This document shows positions 30,688-39,470 of a stretch of 64,000 nucleotides of DNA, piece after piece. The notes beneath the pieces are model-generated. The model did not search any database and was not told the DNA's origin. It was given only the letters and a program-made list of their open reading frames with translations. A program made the translations under genes and the position numbers. Positions within the stretch are counted from its first letter, which is position 1, and each line of letters begins with the position of its first letter. Origin of the DNA: Phyllobacterium phragmitis (GTDB taxonomy: Bacteria; Pseudomonadota; Alphaproteobacteria; Rhizobiales; Rhizobiaceae); contig NZ_PVBR01000008.1 of NCBI RefSeq assembly GCF_002980495.1, positions 1 to 64,000 of the forward strand, read 5' to 3'.

Positions 30688-32039
30688 CAGCGGTCGCCTT
30701 CGGAAAGATTGACGGAAGAGCCGCCGCCATGGGCATCACCGGAGCGCACGGCGTGTGCGGTCGCCTGGACGGCGTGGGTCATGCGTTGGGAGCGGCGCAT
30801 ACGCTGCGCCCATGCTGGCGGTCCGCCGGCGATTGCCGGTGCGGCCGAGCCGCCGCCGTCGCTACCGACCGATCCCATCGTCGAGGAGCCGCCAGTGGCA
30901 TCGAACGCGGCCTTGCCGCCGGCATTGAAGCTGGAGCGCATGCTTTCGGCGGCGCGTGAGGCGGCGCGGCGCAGCGGTGAGATAGCCGCGTTGCCACCTG
31001 CCCGGGCGACACCGCCGAGACCTGACGCGACGCTACTGGCGCTTGACTGGCCGGCTGCGCCGAGGTTGTAGGCCGTGGATGCGCCACCCGCCATCGCCGC
31101 GCCGCCCCGGGCCGCGGCTGCCGCGCCTCCGGCAAGTGCCGCGCCTCCGGATGCAACGGCGCCGACCGCGCCGGCTCCGGCAGCGATCATGCCGCCGGCG
31201 GCGAGGCCTGTACCTACCGCCGCGCCGGCGCTGAGCTGCGGGCCGCCAGAGACGATGCCGCTGGCGATGCCGGGGCCGAAGATGCCGAGACCGAGGAGCG
31301 ACAGCGCGGCGAGCACGATGGCCATGGCTTCGTCGATGGATGGTGTTGCACCGCCAAAGCCGGCGGTGAATTCGGAGAACAGCGTTGAGCCGATGCCGAT
31401 GATAACGGCCAGCACCAGCACCTTGATGCCGGAGGAGATGACGTTGCCGAGGACACGTTCGGCCATGAATGCGGACTTGCCGAACAGCCCGAACGGGATC
31501 AGCACGAAGCCGGCAAGCGTCGTCAGCTTGAATTCGATGAGCGTGACGAAAAGCTGGATGGCGAGGATGAAGAAGGCGAGCAGCACCAGCGCCCAGGCGA
31601 GGAACATGCAGGCGATCTGGATGAAATTCTCGAAGAACGACCAGTAGCCCATCAGGCCGGAGATGGATTCCAGAAGCGGACGTCCGGCGTCGAGGCCGGT
31701 CTGCGCCACCTTGCCAGGTCGCAGCAAATCGGCGGTCGTAAAGCCCGTGCCGCTGGCCTTGAGGCCGAGGCCGGCGAAACTCTCGAAGATGATGCGGGCG
31801 AGGTTGTTCCAGTTGCCAATGATGTAGGCGAAGACGCCGACGAACAGCGTCTTCTTCACCAGCCTCGCCATGATGTCGTCGTCGGCGCCCCAGCTCCAGA
31901 ACAGAGCCGCCAGCGTCACGTCGATGACGATCAGGGTGGTGGCGATGAAGGCGACTTCGCCGCTGAGCAGACCGAAGCCGCTGTCGATGTAGCGGGTGAA
32001 GACCTCGAGGAAGTGGTCAATGACGCCGGTGTTGCCCAT
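30687..32039 (-). CDS. trbL: Conjugal transfer protein TrbL (VirB6-like)
   Basis: A 450-aa polytopic membrane protein. The N-terminal half has about six TM segments (VAFIATTLIVIDVTLAALF, LVLLAFFILAIQLFVTLIE, GIKVLVLAVIIGIGSTLF). The C-terminal half is Ala/Gly/Ser low complexity, as usual for TrbL. The start at 32039 (MGNTGVIDHFLEVFTRYID) is the family start; the frame extends upstream through trbK without conservation. It forms part of the inner-membrane pore of the mating channel. It overlaps trbF by one base. Confidence 0.92.
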   Translation of the reverse strand: MGNTGVIDHFLEVFTRYIDSGFGLLSGEVAFIATTLIVIDVTLAALFWSWGADDDIMARLVKKTLFVGVFAYIIGNWNNLARIIFESFAGLGLKASGTGFTTADLLRPGKVAQTGLDAGRPLLESISGLMGYWSFFENFIQIACMFLAWALVLLAFFILAIQLFVTLIEFKLTTLAGFVLIPFGLFGKSAFMAERVLGNVISSGIKVLVLAVIIGIGSTLFSEFTAGFGGATPSIDEAMAIVLAALSLLGLGIFGPGIASGIVSGGPQLSAGAAVGTGLAAGGMIAAGAGAVGAVASGGAALAGGAAAAARGGAAMAGGASTAYNLGAAGQSSASSVASGLGGVARAGGNAAISPLRRAASRAAESMRSSFNAGGKAAFDATGGSSTMGSVGSDGGGSAAPAIAGGPPAWAQRMRRSQRMTHAVQATAHAVRSGDAHGGGSSVNLSEGDR

Positions 32040-32043
32040 GATG

Positions 32044-32406
32044 CTACCGCGTCCCGGCCGGCGGCCACACCGGTGCCGGTTGAGCCGGGACAGCCGCATC
32101 GGATGACGGATGCGGAACAGGCGGAGCGTCAGGCAGCCGCTCGGCGGGTCGAGCGCCCGGCGCAAGGAAGCGGTTGCGGTTCTCGGCCCAGGCCCGCAGG
32201 CAGGCCGCGTCACGCGGTCCGGCTTCTCCGAGGGCCTGGCAGCGGAACAGCTCGTCGCGCAAGGGGTCGGACGGAGCCGTGTTCGGCCGTGACGTAGCCC
32301 AGCTCTCCGTCGGCTCCTCTTTGCGGCTCATCTCGATCGCCGTCGCGGTGATGGCCACCGCGACGAACACCACCGCGCCAAGTCGGGCGAGCATCTTGCC
32401 GTCCAT
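32044..32406 (-). CDS. Putative entry exclusion protein TrbK-alt
   Basis: A 120-aa protein with an N-terminal membrane segment (MLARLGAVVFVAVAITATAIE), then RDELFRCQALGEAGPRDAACLRAWAENRNRFL with two cysteines, and a Pro-rich tail. This matches the small TrbK-alt protein between trbJ and trbL of ICE trb clusters. It is thought to prevent redundant entry of the same element. It lies 4 bp before trbL. Confidence 0.8.
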   Translation of the reverse strand: MDGKMLARLGAVVFVAVAITATAIEMSRKEEPTESWATSRPNTAPSDPLRDELFRCQALGEAGPRDAACLRAWAENRNRFLAPGARPAERLPDAPPVPHPSSDAAVPAQPAPVWPPAGTR

Positions 32407-32416
32407 GGCCGCGCCC

Positions 32417-33190
32417 TCAGTTGCCGCTGTTGGGGAACATGCGGGCGTTCCCCGCCTGGTAGCCGGAGCCCGGCGTCAGGAAGCGGCGACGTTGCTCGCG
32501 GCCCTGTTCGGCGGCCGCGGCGCGCTCCGCCTCTGACAGCGCCTGTGCCCGACCGTTTGCAGCGACGACGGCCGTGAGATCGGCAAGCTGCTGTGCCTGA
32601 AGCGCAAGGAGCTGGTTGCCGGCCTGCGTCGCCTGCAGTGCGCCCGTTGCTCCTTGGCTGCGGCCGATCAGCGAGGACATCTCCGATCGGTTAGTGTCGA
32701 TGTTGCCGACGACGCCGGCCTGAACGCGCATAGCGTCTTGCAGCCCGCCGACGGTGTTCTGCCAGCGCTCGCGCGCCCCCGCCACGAGCGCCTGGTCGGA
32801 GGCGGACATCGAAGCGTTGCCGTAGGTAGACGTGAAGGCCTGGTCGATGCGCTGGACGTCATAGGCGATGCCCTGCGCCTGTTGCAGAAGCTGTTGGGTG
32901 CGCTGAACCGACTGCTGAAGCTGCTGGAGAGAAGAGTATGGCAGGCTCGCCAGATTGCGGGCCTGATTGATCAGCATCGTCGCTTCGTTCTGAAGCTGGG
33001 TGATCTGCTGGTTGACCTGCTGCAGGGTGCGCGCCGCTGTCAGGACGTTCTGCGCATAGTTGGTCGGATCGTAGACGATCCACTGCGCGGCGGCGGGTGT
33101 GCTGAGGATCGGCGAGAGCGCGATCGGCGCGGCCAACAGCGCGGCGGTCAGACGCAGTGCGCGCGAGCGGAATTGAATGGAACGGGTCAT
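32417..33190 (-). CDS. trbJ: Conjugal transfer protein TrbJ (VirB5-like)
   Basis: A 257-aa secreted protein: a signal peptide ending in STPAAAQ, then the TrbJ block WIVYDPTNYAQNVLTAARTL and long Gln-rich coiled-coil helices (QVNQQITQLQNEATMLINQA, SLQQLQQSVQRTQQLLQQAQ). VirB5-like proteins sit on the pilus tip and mediate cell contact. It is intact and overlaps the trbE remnant by four bases. Confidence 0.92.
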   Translation of the reverse strand: MTRSIQFRSRALRLTAALLAAPIALSPILSTPAAAQWIVYDPTNYAQNVLTAARTLQQVNQQITQLQNEATMLINQARNLASLPYSSLQQLQQSVQRTQQLLQQAQGIAYDVQRIDQAFTSTYGNASMSASDQALVAGARERWQNTVGGLQDAMRVQAGVVGNIDTNRSEMSSLIGRSQGATGALQATQAGNQLLALQAQQLADLTAVVAANGRAQALSEAERAAAAEQGREQRRRFLTPGSGYQAGNARMFPNSGN

Positions 33191-34158
33191 GGGCGTGCCT
33201 CCGGATCGGTTTGGGGGGTGACGTTGGTGAGGTCAGCGATCAGGTCTGCCGCCCAGCCAAGCCGGTTCTCGGCAAGCCACTCGGCGAGGAACCCGTCGGT
33301 GCCGCTGCGGGCATGAACCTCGGCGATCAGCGCCTGGTGCTGCTTCGAGGATGCGGCGCAGAGCGCGAGCGCCACGTCCGACAGGCCCAGCTCGAATAGC
33401 CGGTTGCCGCGCCGGGACTGGCAGTAGTAGTCCCGCTTGGGCATCGCCCGCGCGAGGATCTCGATCTGACGATCGTTGAGCCCGAAACGCCGATAGATGG
33501 CGGTGATCTGCGGCTCGATCGCACGCTCGTTCGGCAGCAGGATGCGGGTCTGGCAACTTTCGATAATGGCCGGCGCGATCGCCGACCCATCGATGTCCGA
33601 CAGCGACTGCGTCGCAAAGATGACGCTGGCGTTCTTCTTGCGCAGCGTCTTCAGCCACTCGCGGAGCTGGCCCGCAAACCCCTCATCATCGAGGGCGAGC
33701 CAGCCTTCGTCGACGATCAGCAGGGTCGGCCGTCCGTCGAGGCGGTCCTCGATGCGATGGAAGAGATAGGCAAGCACGGCGGCCGCAGCGCCAGTGCCGA
33801 TGAGCCCTTCGGTCTCGAAGACCTGAACATTGGCTTGGCCGAGGTGTTCGGCTTCGGCGTCGAGCAGTCGGCCGTAGGGGCCACCGACACAGTAAGGGCG
33901 CAGCGCCTGCTTCAGATCGTTCGACTGGAGCAGAACGGACAGGCCTGTCAGCGTGCGCTCGGAAACCGGCGCGGAGGCCAGGGACGAGAGCGCAGACCAG
34001 AGATGCTCCTTGACCTCAGGCGTGACAGGCACGCTCTCGCGCCCGAGGATGGCGATCAGCCAGTCGGAAGCCCATGCGCGTTCAGCGACGTCGTCGATGC
34101 GTGCGAGCGGCTGAAGCGACACGCTGTCGTCTGAGCCTTCGGTGAGGCCAGCCGTCAA
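33187..34158 (-). pseudogene. trbE: trbE, N-terminal half deleted
   Basis: The C-terminal part of TrbE, the VirB4-like T4SS ATPase. Walker B (PTLLIVDEGWLALDDE) and KKNASVIFATQSLSDIDGSA are present. The N-terminal domain and the Walker A GPTGAGKS are missing: the sequence begins at GLTEGSDDSVSLQPLARIDD, normally just after that region. Native TrbE is about 815 aa; about 320 remain. Upstream the DNA is DUF2840 in another frame. Without Walker A this cannot be a working ATPase. Confidence 0.88.
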
Positions 34159-34483
34159 CGCGCAGCAGGATGTCGCCGCCGGGCGTCACGGTCGGGATCG
34201 TCTGGCAGGCTTCGCCGGGAGCGACGGCGCGCAGGATGTCGAGCCGGGAGAGCACGGTGCCGTGCTCGTTCGCGGCCCAGCGCACCAGCGCGAAGGCTGC
34301 GCCGGGAGGGAAAAAGAGGATGCGACGACGGCGGTCGAGGACCTGTTCGCGCAGCTCGCGGCCGAACCGGATCCAGTGTTCGACCTGCTTCTCGATCCAG
34401 ATGAGTTCGACTTGGGTGAGATCGTCGAGCGACAATCCAGTGGCGCGGCCGGCGCGCGCGGATGCGGCGGCAAGACCGGTCAT
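34082..34483 (-). pseudogene. DUF2840 gene, 3' end lost at the trbE junction
   Basis: The first about 113 residues match the DUF2840 ICE protein (LSLDDLTQVELIWIEKQVEH, WIRFGRELREQVLDRRRRIL, ALVRWAANEHGTVLSRLDIL, GGDILLRVDGWP). After the junction at about 34145 the frame continues out of register through trbE and ends at 34082. The family is normally followed by a signal peptidase and other transfer genes that are absent here. Its start overlaps the RHH gene. Confidence 0.78.
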
Positions 34484-34734
34484 TGGGCGTCTCCTTGTGG
34501 TGGTGGGAATTCGCGTTCGAACAGCGCGCGCAGCATGTCGGCAACCGTCTGGCCGCGCTGGAAGGCCGCGATCTTGATCCGCCCCCGCATGTCGGCAGTG
34601 ACGTCGATCGTCAGCCTGGCGGTGAAGTCGGCGGCGGCGTCCGCACGCGCGGATGGACGGTCTGGCGCTTTGACCCAGCTTTCCGGATCGGCCGGGCGGG
34701 ATGCGAAGCTGCGTTTCGGGGACCGCTCGCTCAT
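34480..34734 (-). CDS. Ribbon-helix-helix-like protein next to parA
   Basis: An 84-aa protein with an unstructured N-terminal half. The C-terminal RHH-like segment (ARLTIDVTADMRGRIKIAAF, TVADMLRALFERE) resembles the small DNA-binding partner of ParA in plasmids and ICEs. It overlaps parA by four bases and DUF2840 by four bases. A ParB-like/omega-like centromere-binding role is inferred. Confidence 0.7.
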   Translation of the reverse strand: MSERSPKRSFASRPADPESWVKAPDRPSARADAAADFTARLTIDVTADMRGRIKIAAFQRGQTVADMLRALFEREFPPPQGDAQ

Positions 34735-35369
34735 GCCCCGATCCTCAAGATCTCGGCGGCGAGCGCGGCGATCTCCCGCGCGGCAGGCGATGTCTCGTCC
34801 TGCTCGGCGGCGATCCGGCCGGTCTGCACGACATCGGCGAAGACGATGCGCTGACCAATGGTCGTCGCCAGCAATGGCGGGTCGTGCTCCGCCAGCGTTT
34901 CGGCGGTTTCGCGGGCGAGGATCGTGCGGGCCGCACAGCGGTTCAGCACGAACCGCGCCTTAAGGTCCGGCCGATAGATCCGCGCTTCGCTGAGCAACGT
35001 CAGCATCTCGGCCGACGCCCAGCCGTCGAGCGGGGACGGCTGCACCGGGATCAGGACAAGATCGGCGGCGAGCAGCGCCGAGCGCATGAGACTGGCGACG
35101 CGTGGCGGTCCGTCGATGACGACATGGTCGGCGTCACGCGCCAGCTCCGGCGCCTCACGATGCAGCGTGTCGCGCGCCAGGCCGACAACACCGAACAGCC
35201 GCTGCAACTCCTCCCGGCTACGTTGCTGCGACCAGTCCAGCGCCGAGCCTTGCGGATCGGCGTCTATCAGCGTGACGCGCTTGCCGCCCCGAGCCCATTC
35301 ACCGGCGAGATGCAGCGCCAGCGTCGTCTTGCCGACGCCGCCCTTCTGGTTGAGGAGCGCGACGATCAT
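34731..35369 (-). CDS. parA: ParA family partition ATPase
   Basis: A 212-aa small ParA (MinD/ParA superfamily). The deviant Walker A KGGVGKTT lies at residues 9-16, LIDADPQGSALDW follows, and the switch II region VVIDGPPR and LIPVQPSPLD come later. Such proteins partition plasmids or stabilise excised ICEs. No full ParB is next to it; the RHH protein is the probable partner. Iteron-like repeats and repA lie just upstream. Confidence 0.92.
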   Translation of the reverse strand: MIVALLNQKGGVGKTTLALHLAGEWARGGKRVTLIDADPQGSALDWSQQRSREELQRLFGVVGLARDTLHREAPELARDADHVVIDGPPRVASLMRSALLAADLVLIPVQPSPLDGWASAEMLTLLSEARIYRPDLKARFVLNRCAARTILARETAETLAEHDPPLLATTIGQRIVFADVVQTGRIAAEQDETSPAAREIAALAAEILRIGA

Positions 35370-35505
35370 GACGGTCTCCCGGGAAACGGGGACTCGTCCA
35401 CACGGCGCGAAAAGGCGGGTTCCGTTAGAAAGATTCCGTAGGAATCTAGGTTAGATAAGTTACGGGGCTCGCAAGCTGCTGATTCAGCGCGATGAATCGA
35501 CGATT

Positions 35506-35575
35506 CCGGTCCCCGATAGCACGAGAGTCCGGTCCCCGATGGCACGATAGTGCCGGTCCCTGATAGCACGAGATG
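35506..35575. repeat. Three tandem iteron-like repeats
   Basis: Units of 23-24 bp at 35506-35528, 35529-35552 and 35553-35575 share CCGGTCCCCGATAGCACGA with one or two changes each. They lie directly after the repA stop and before parA. Tandem repeats next to a replication initiator gene are typical RepA binding sites of an origin, so this may be the replication origin of the ancestral ICE. Confidence 0.78.
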
Positions 35576-35577
35576 AT

Positions 35578-36465
35578 TCACAGCTTATCCCCAGAGCGAG
35601 TTGACGAGCGGCGACGGCGGCGCGGGATGCCGAGCGCGTCGGGATCGGTTGGTACGAAGGACAGGATTTCGGGGCCGCCGACGCATTGCTCGATGGTGAG
35701 CCGATAGCCCGGCAGCGGCTGGCGGCGGACGATGTCGCGCAGGTCGTAGGCGAAGTGTTTGAGCGGCGAGAGGCTGCCGGACTTCGCGTGGAGGTGGGGG
35801 AAATCGAAGCTCCAGCCGAACTCTTGGCGACCGCCGTGCTTGCGCACCAGGCGGTAGAGCCAGCGCTCCAGGCCGCCCGTGAGACCGAAATAGTTTCGGT
35901 CGATTGTGAGCACGAGCGCGTCGTCGAGGACCGCGCCATAGAACCAGTCGGGGACGATCAGCTCGAGGCCGAGCGGACGACCGCGGTGATCGGCGCGTTC
36001 TTTCCATTCGTTGATCCAGGAGAAACGGTGCATCCGCCGCTCGTTCGGTTGGCGGATGGAGGTCGCGACCGTTGTCGACTGCAACCGGTCGAGTGCGGCC
36101 TTCAGGCGGTCGTAGTCGCGTAGCGACACGCCGCGGCCGATGAAATTCAGAATCTCGTAGGGCGTGGTTGCCATCAGGCGCGACGGGCGCAGGCCGACAT
36201 CGCGCGCTTCGACGATCTGCGAGGCGGCCCAGATGAGGACATCGGCGTCCCAGATCGTGGCCATGCCATGTTCGGGCACGGCTTCGACGCGAATCTTGAC
36301 CGAGCCCGCCTTGAAGTCGATCGGCGCCAGGCGCTTCGACTTGGCGAGCGAGAAGAACGGATAGGCCATGAGGTCTTGCGCGTCGCGCGGCGCGAGATCG
36401 CCGGGCAGCGCCCGGAATAGATCGAGCTGCGCGCGCTCCTCGCGATGGTGGGGGTGGGACGACAT
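35578..36465 (-). CDS. repA: Replication initiator protein RepA of ICE type
   Basis: A 295-aa initiator: AYPFFSLAKSKRLAPIDFKA, YEILNFIGRGVSLRDYDRLK, ALDRLQSTTVATSIR and RNYFGLTGGLERWLYRLVRK are the blocks of the plasmid/ICE replication initiator (RPA, PF10134) family. It would start theta replication of the excised circular form. Iterons follow its stop. The adjacent HTH gene lies 11 bp upstream, so both are probably one transcript. Confidence 0.9.
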   Translation of the reverse strand: MSSHPHHREERAQLDLFRALPGDLAPRDAQDLMAYPFFSLAKSKRLAPIDFKAGSVKIRVEAVPEHGMATIWDADVLIWAASQIVEARDVGLRPSRLMATTPYEILNFIGRGVSLRDYDRLKAALDRLQSTTVATSIRQPNERRMHRFSWINEWKERADHRGRPLGLELIVPDWFYGAVLDDALVLTIDRNYFGLTGGLERWLYRLVRKHGGRQEFGWSFDFPHLHAKSGSLSPLKHFAYDLRDIVRRQPLPGYRLTIEQCVGGPEILSFVPTDPDALGIPRRRRRSSTRSGDKL

Positions 36466-36476
36466 GGCCAGCCGTC

Positions 36477-36761
36477 TCAGCGCGGGAAGCGGCCACCGGC
36501 GGTGGCGGGCGAGGCGGTATGGCGTTTGGCCGGAAGCACGGTGCCGCCGCGCGGGTCGGAGGTCGAGGTGACGAGACCGCGATCCGCCCAGGCCTGAAGG
36601 TCGTCGATGGAATAGACGACGCGGCCGCCGAGCTTGCGGTAGATCGGGCCGGTTCCGTAGGTGCGATGCTTCTCAAGGGTGCGCTCGGAGAGGCCGAGGA
36701 AGCGCGCCGCCTCCTGCGTTCGCAGGTAGCGTGGCGGTATATTGGCGGCTTTCTCGGCCAT
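36477..36761 (-). CDS. Excisionase-like helix-turn-helix protein
   Basis: A 94-aa MerR/excisionase-type HTH: YLRTQEAARFLGLSERTLEK, RTYGTGPIYRKLGGRVVYS, IDDLQAWADR. Such proteins precede repA in this ICE backbone and probably regulate it or the integration state. The C-terminal tail is basic and Ser/Thr-rich. An inverted repeat GACACCC-TTGT-GGGTGTC lies 112 bp before its start. Confidence 0.85.
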   Translation of the reverse strand: MAEKAANIPPRYLRTQEAARFLGLSERTLEKHRTYGTGPIYRKLGGRVVYSIDDLQAWADRGLVTSTSDPRGGTVLPAKRHTASPATAGGRFPR

Positions 36762-36872
36762 GATCGAACCTCCGTGGTCTCGCGGGTGGCCGCTGCGGAT
36801 GAGCGGCGGGTTGCGAGCACGGTGGCGTGAAGACGGCGCCTCGAACGATGTCGAAGTAAGGTCGCTAAATTC

Positions 36873-36890
36873 GACACCCTTGTGGGTGTC
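36873..36890. promoter_or_regulatory. Inverted repeat upstream of the HTH-repA unit
   Basis: GACACCC (36873-36879) and GGGTGTC (36884-36890) form a perfect 7-bp inverted repeat in an otherwise gene-free 345-bp gap (36762-37106). It could be an operator or a terminator-less hairpin; no T-run follows. Confidence 0.4.
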
Positions 36891-37106
36891 AGCGTTGGTT
36901 ATAGTGTCAGTGCGGGATTGGAACCGTTCTCTCAGCCTAGAATGGTGCCTTGAACGGCCGGGGTCGTTAGTAAGCCGTCAAGTTGCTATGGCCCCATCGG
37001 GCTCGTCCGCGCCCGGCAAGCTCCACGCAGCGAGAAACGGTCTGACGCAGAGTGGCGCGGAGATATCAGCCCGGCTACTGTATTGACGCTTTCCCGGGCG
37101 TCCTCA

Positions 37107-37973
37107 TCACGCAGAAAAGCCGCCATGCTGAGTGATGAGCGCGACGACGAAATCCATCACGGCGCGGACGGAAGGCGTCTTGCGCAAATCCCGATGGACA
37201 ACAAGCCAGATGCCCCGAGAGAAGGATGGAACATCCTGCCCAACCCGCACGAGGTCCGGGTCGGCGTCTCCCAAAAAATAGGGCAGCCCTGCGACGCCTG
37301 CTCCGGCGCGCGCTGCGATAAGATGCCCGCTGATATCGTTCAATTCGCACGCGATCGGCCGTGGGCCGGCAATCCCGAGCAGCCATTGCTGCTGTGGCAT
37401 GTCGGCGAAGCTCTCGTCGTAGGCGATAAACTGCCATCGGTCGGGCGCCTCGCGATGCTCGTAGTCACGGCGTGCGTAGAGACCGAATTCCATGACCCCA
37501 AGTTTTCGCGCGAAGCTGCCGGTCTCTTCGGGGCGCACCAGCCGGAGAGCCACATCCGCCTCCCTGCGGCTGAGCGACACCTGCTGCGCCTGCGCGGCGA
37601 GAGAAAGACGGATATCCGGATAGAGCGATCGGAAGTGCGCGAGATGCTGTGCCAGCACATGGGCCGCCAGCACCGGCGGGGCGCTGAGCGTGACCTTGCC
37701 GATAAGCGGCGTATGCGCAGCCCGGGCAATCCGGGCAATGCTGTCAGCCGCGCTTTCCATCGTGACGGCCTGATCGAAAACCTGCTGTCCGATCGCCGTC
37801 AAGCGACAGGATCGTGGCAGGCGGTCGACCAGCATCACATCCAGCTCGGCTTCGAGCGCCGCCAGCCGACGACTGACGGTGGCGTGGTCGACCTTTAACG
37901 CACGCGCCGCACCGGACAGGGTGCCACTGCGCCCCACCGCCATGAAATGGCGAAGATTCTCCCAATCGGCCAT
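37107..37973 (-). CDS. LysR family regulator paired with MFS gene
   Basis: A 288-aa LysR protein: NLRHFMAVGRSGTLSGAARA, LKVDHATVSRRLAALEAELD and LVDRLPRSCRLTAIG are the HTH. The effector domain follows (GKVTLSAPPVLAAHVLAQHL). The start at 37973 is the first Met with family alignment. It is divergent from the MFS gene with 99 bp between, the standard layout for an exporter regulator. The pair interrupts the ICE/AbiE context, see the junction finding. Confidence 0.88.
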   Translation of the reverse strand: MADWENLRHFMAVGRSGTLSGAARALKVDHATVSRRLAALEAELDVMLVDRLPRSCRLTAIGQQVFDQAVTMESAADSIARIARAAHTPLIGKVTLSAPPVLAAHVLAQHLAHFRSLYPDIRLSLAAQAQQVSLSRREADVALRLVRPEETGSFARKLGVMEFGLYARRDYEHREAPDRWQFIAYDESFADMPQQQWLLGIAGPRPIACELNDISGHLIAARAGAGVAGLPYFLGDADPDLVRVGQDVPSFSRGIWLVVHRDLRKTPSVRAVMDFVVALITQHGGFSA

Positions 37974-38072
37974 CTGTGCGATTTCTCCAGGTTCGCTGGC
38001 GAATATAGGGAATTTTCGCATAGAAATCACCGGCGTAATTTCGAGACGAATTGCCTTCGTAAGGTTGTCTCG

Positions 38073-39470
38073 ATGTCCGTTTCTTCCCTTCAACACCCAC
38101 GCATCACGCTTGCTGCCGCCGCGCTTGGCTTCGTGGTCGTTCTTCTCGACGTCAGTGTCGTCAACGTCGCGCTCGACGCCTTGCGCACGAGATTCTCCAC
38201 CGACGTCGCCGGTCTCCAATGGGTCGTCAACGCCTACACGCTCATCTTCGCCGCCCTGTTGCTCATGGCCGGAGCCCTGGGCGACCGCTTTGGCGCGCGC
38301 GCCATCTTCATCGCCGGCTTCGTTCTCTTCACGCTTGCTTCGCTCGCGTGTGGGCTGGCGCCGACGCTGACGACGCTGATTGCGGCGCGGCTCGCGCAAG
38401 GTGTCGGCGCCGCGCTGCTGGTTCCGAACTCGTTGTCGCTGCTCAGCCAAGCTTTTCCCGACAAGGAGCAGCGCAACCGCGCGGTCGGATGGTGGGGAGC
38501 GGCGGGCGGCATCGCACTGGCGGCCGGCCCGGTGATCGGCGGCTTTCTGGTGACGCATTTCGGCTGGCGGAGCGTTTTCCTGATCAACATTCCGGTCGGG
38601 CTGGTCGGCTTGGCCCTGATCCTGCGCTATTCCTCAGCCAGTCCCAGGAACGAGGGCCGCTCGCTCGATCTGCCGGGGCAGGCCGCCGCCATCATGGCGC
38701 TCGCATCGCTCGCAATAGCGCTGACGGACGCGGCGTATCTCGGCTGGACCCATCCGCGGATTCTCGTGGCGCTTGGCGTAGCCGTCCTATCCGCAATCGG
38801 CTTCATCCTGTTCGAGGCGCGAAGCCACGCACCGATGCTGCCGCTGGCATTGTTCTCCAGTCCGGCCTTCTCGATTGCCTCGATCACCGGCGTTATCGTC
38901 AACTTCGCCTACTACGGGCTGATCTTCGTCTTCAGCCTGTTCTTCCAACTGGAGCAGCATCTTTCACCGCAGGAAACCGGCATTGCCTTCCTGCCGATGA
39001 CCATTGTTCTGATGGTCATGAACATCGTCGCAGGCCGATTGATCACGCGCCTTGGCGCACGCCGGCTCATGGTGTTCGGCCTCCTGCTGGGAGCGGTCGG
39101 ATATCTTCTACTGATCCCGGTCAGTGTCAGCGGCTCCTACTGGCGACTGGTCGTGCCGATGTTGACGGCGGCGAGCGGAATCGCACTGATGGTGCCGACG
39201 ATGACGAATGTGACTCTCTCCTCGGTCGATCCGTCACGGGCGGGCATCGCGTCGGGTGTTCTCAACACGGCGCGGCAGGTGGGCGGCATGCTCGGCGTCG
39301 CGACGTGCGGTTATTTGGTGCGGGACACAGCGCCTGCCGCGTTTATGCAAGGCATGCATCTCTCGCTCATCGTCGCTGTGGTGCTGCTTCTCGGCACTCA
39401 GGCTATCGAGATTGTGTTGCCGCCATCGCACGGCCGGCAGATCAGCGGCCGCCTCCAAGCCGATTGTTGA
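38073..39470 (+). CDS. DHA2-type MFS exporter with a foreign C-terminal tail
   Basis: A 465-aa EmrB/QacA-like exporter with about 14 TM segments. LGFVVVLLDVSVVNVALDAL, WVVNAYTLIFAALLLMAGAL, GDRFGARAIF, ARLAQGVGAALLVPNSLSLL and the motif-C-like AAGPVIGGFLVTHFGWRSVF are seen. The last about 18 codons (from about 39412) are antisense to abiEii, so the native C terminus was lost and replaced. The transport core is complete. The divergent LysR gene is its probable regulator. Substrate unknown. Confidence 0.88.
   Translation: MSVSSLQHPRITLAAAALGFVVVLLDVSVVNVALDALRTRFSTDVAGLQWVVNAYTLIFAALLLMAGALGDRFGARAIFIAGFVLFTLASLACGLAPTLTTLIAARLAQGVGAALLVPNSLSLLSQAFPDKEQRNRAVGWWGAAGGIALAAGPVIGGFLVTHFGWRSVFLINIPVGLVGLALILRYSSASPRNEGRSLDLPGQAAAIMALASLAIALTDAAYLGWTHPRILVALGVAVLSAIGFILFEARSHAPMLPLALFSSPAFSIASITGVIVNFAYYGLIFVFSLFFQLEQHLSPQETGIAFLPMTIVLMVMNIVAGRLITRLGARRLMVFGLLLGAVGYLLLIPVSVSGSYWRLVVPMLTAASGIALMVPTMTNVTLSSVDPSRAGIASGVLNTARQVGGMLGVATCGYLVRDTAPAAFMQGMHLSLIVAVVLLLGTQAIEIVLPPSHGRQISGRLQADC

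Noticed and set aside
35506-35575. Tandem repeats considered as a CRISPR array
   Set aside because: Units abut with no spacers, only three copies, no cas genes; the position next to repA fits iterons.
37973-38558. N-terminal extension of the LysR frame (195 codons)
   Set aside because: The extension is antisense to the MFS gene and is not conserved in LysR proteins; the real start is at 37973.
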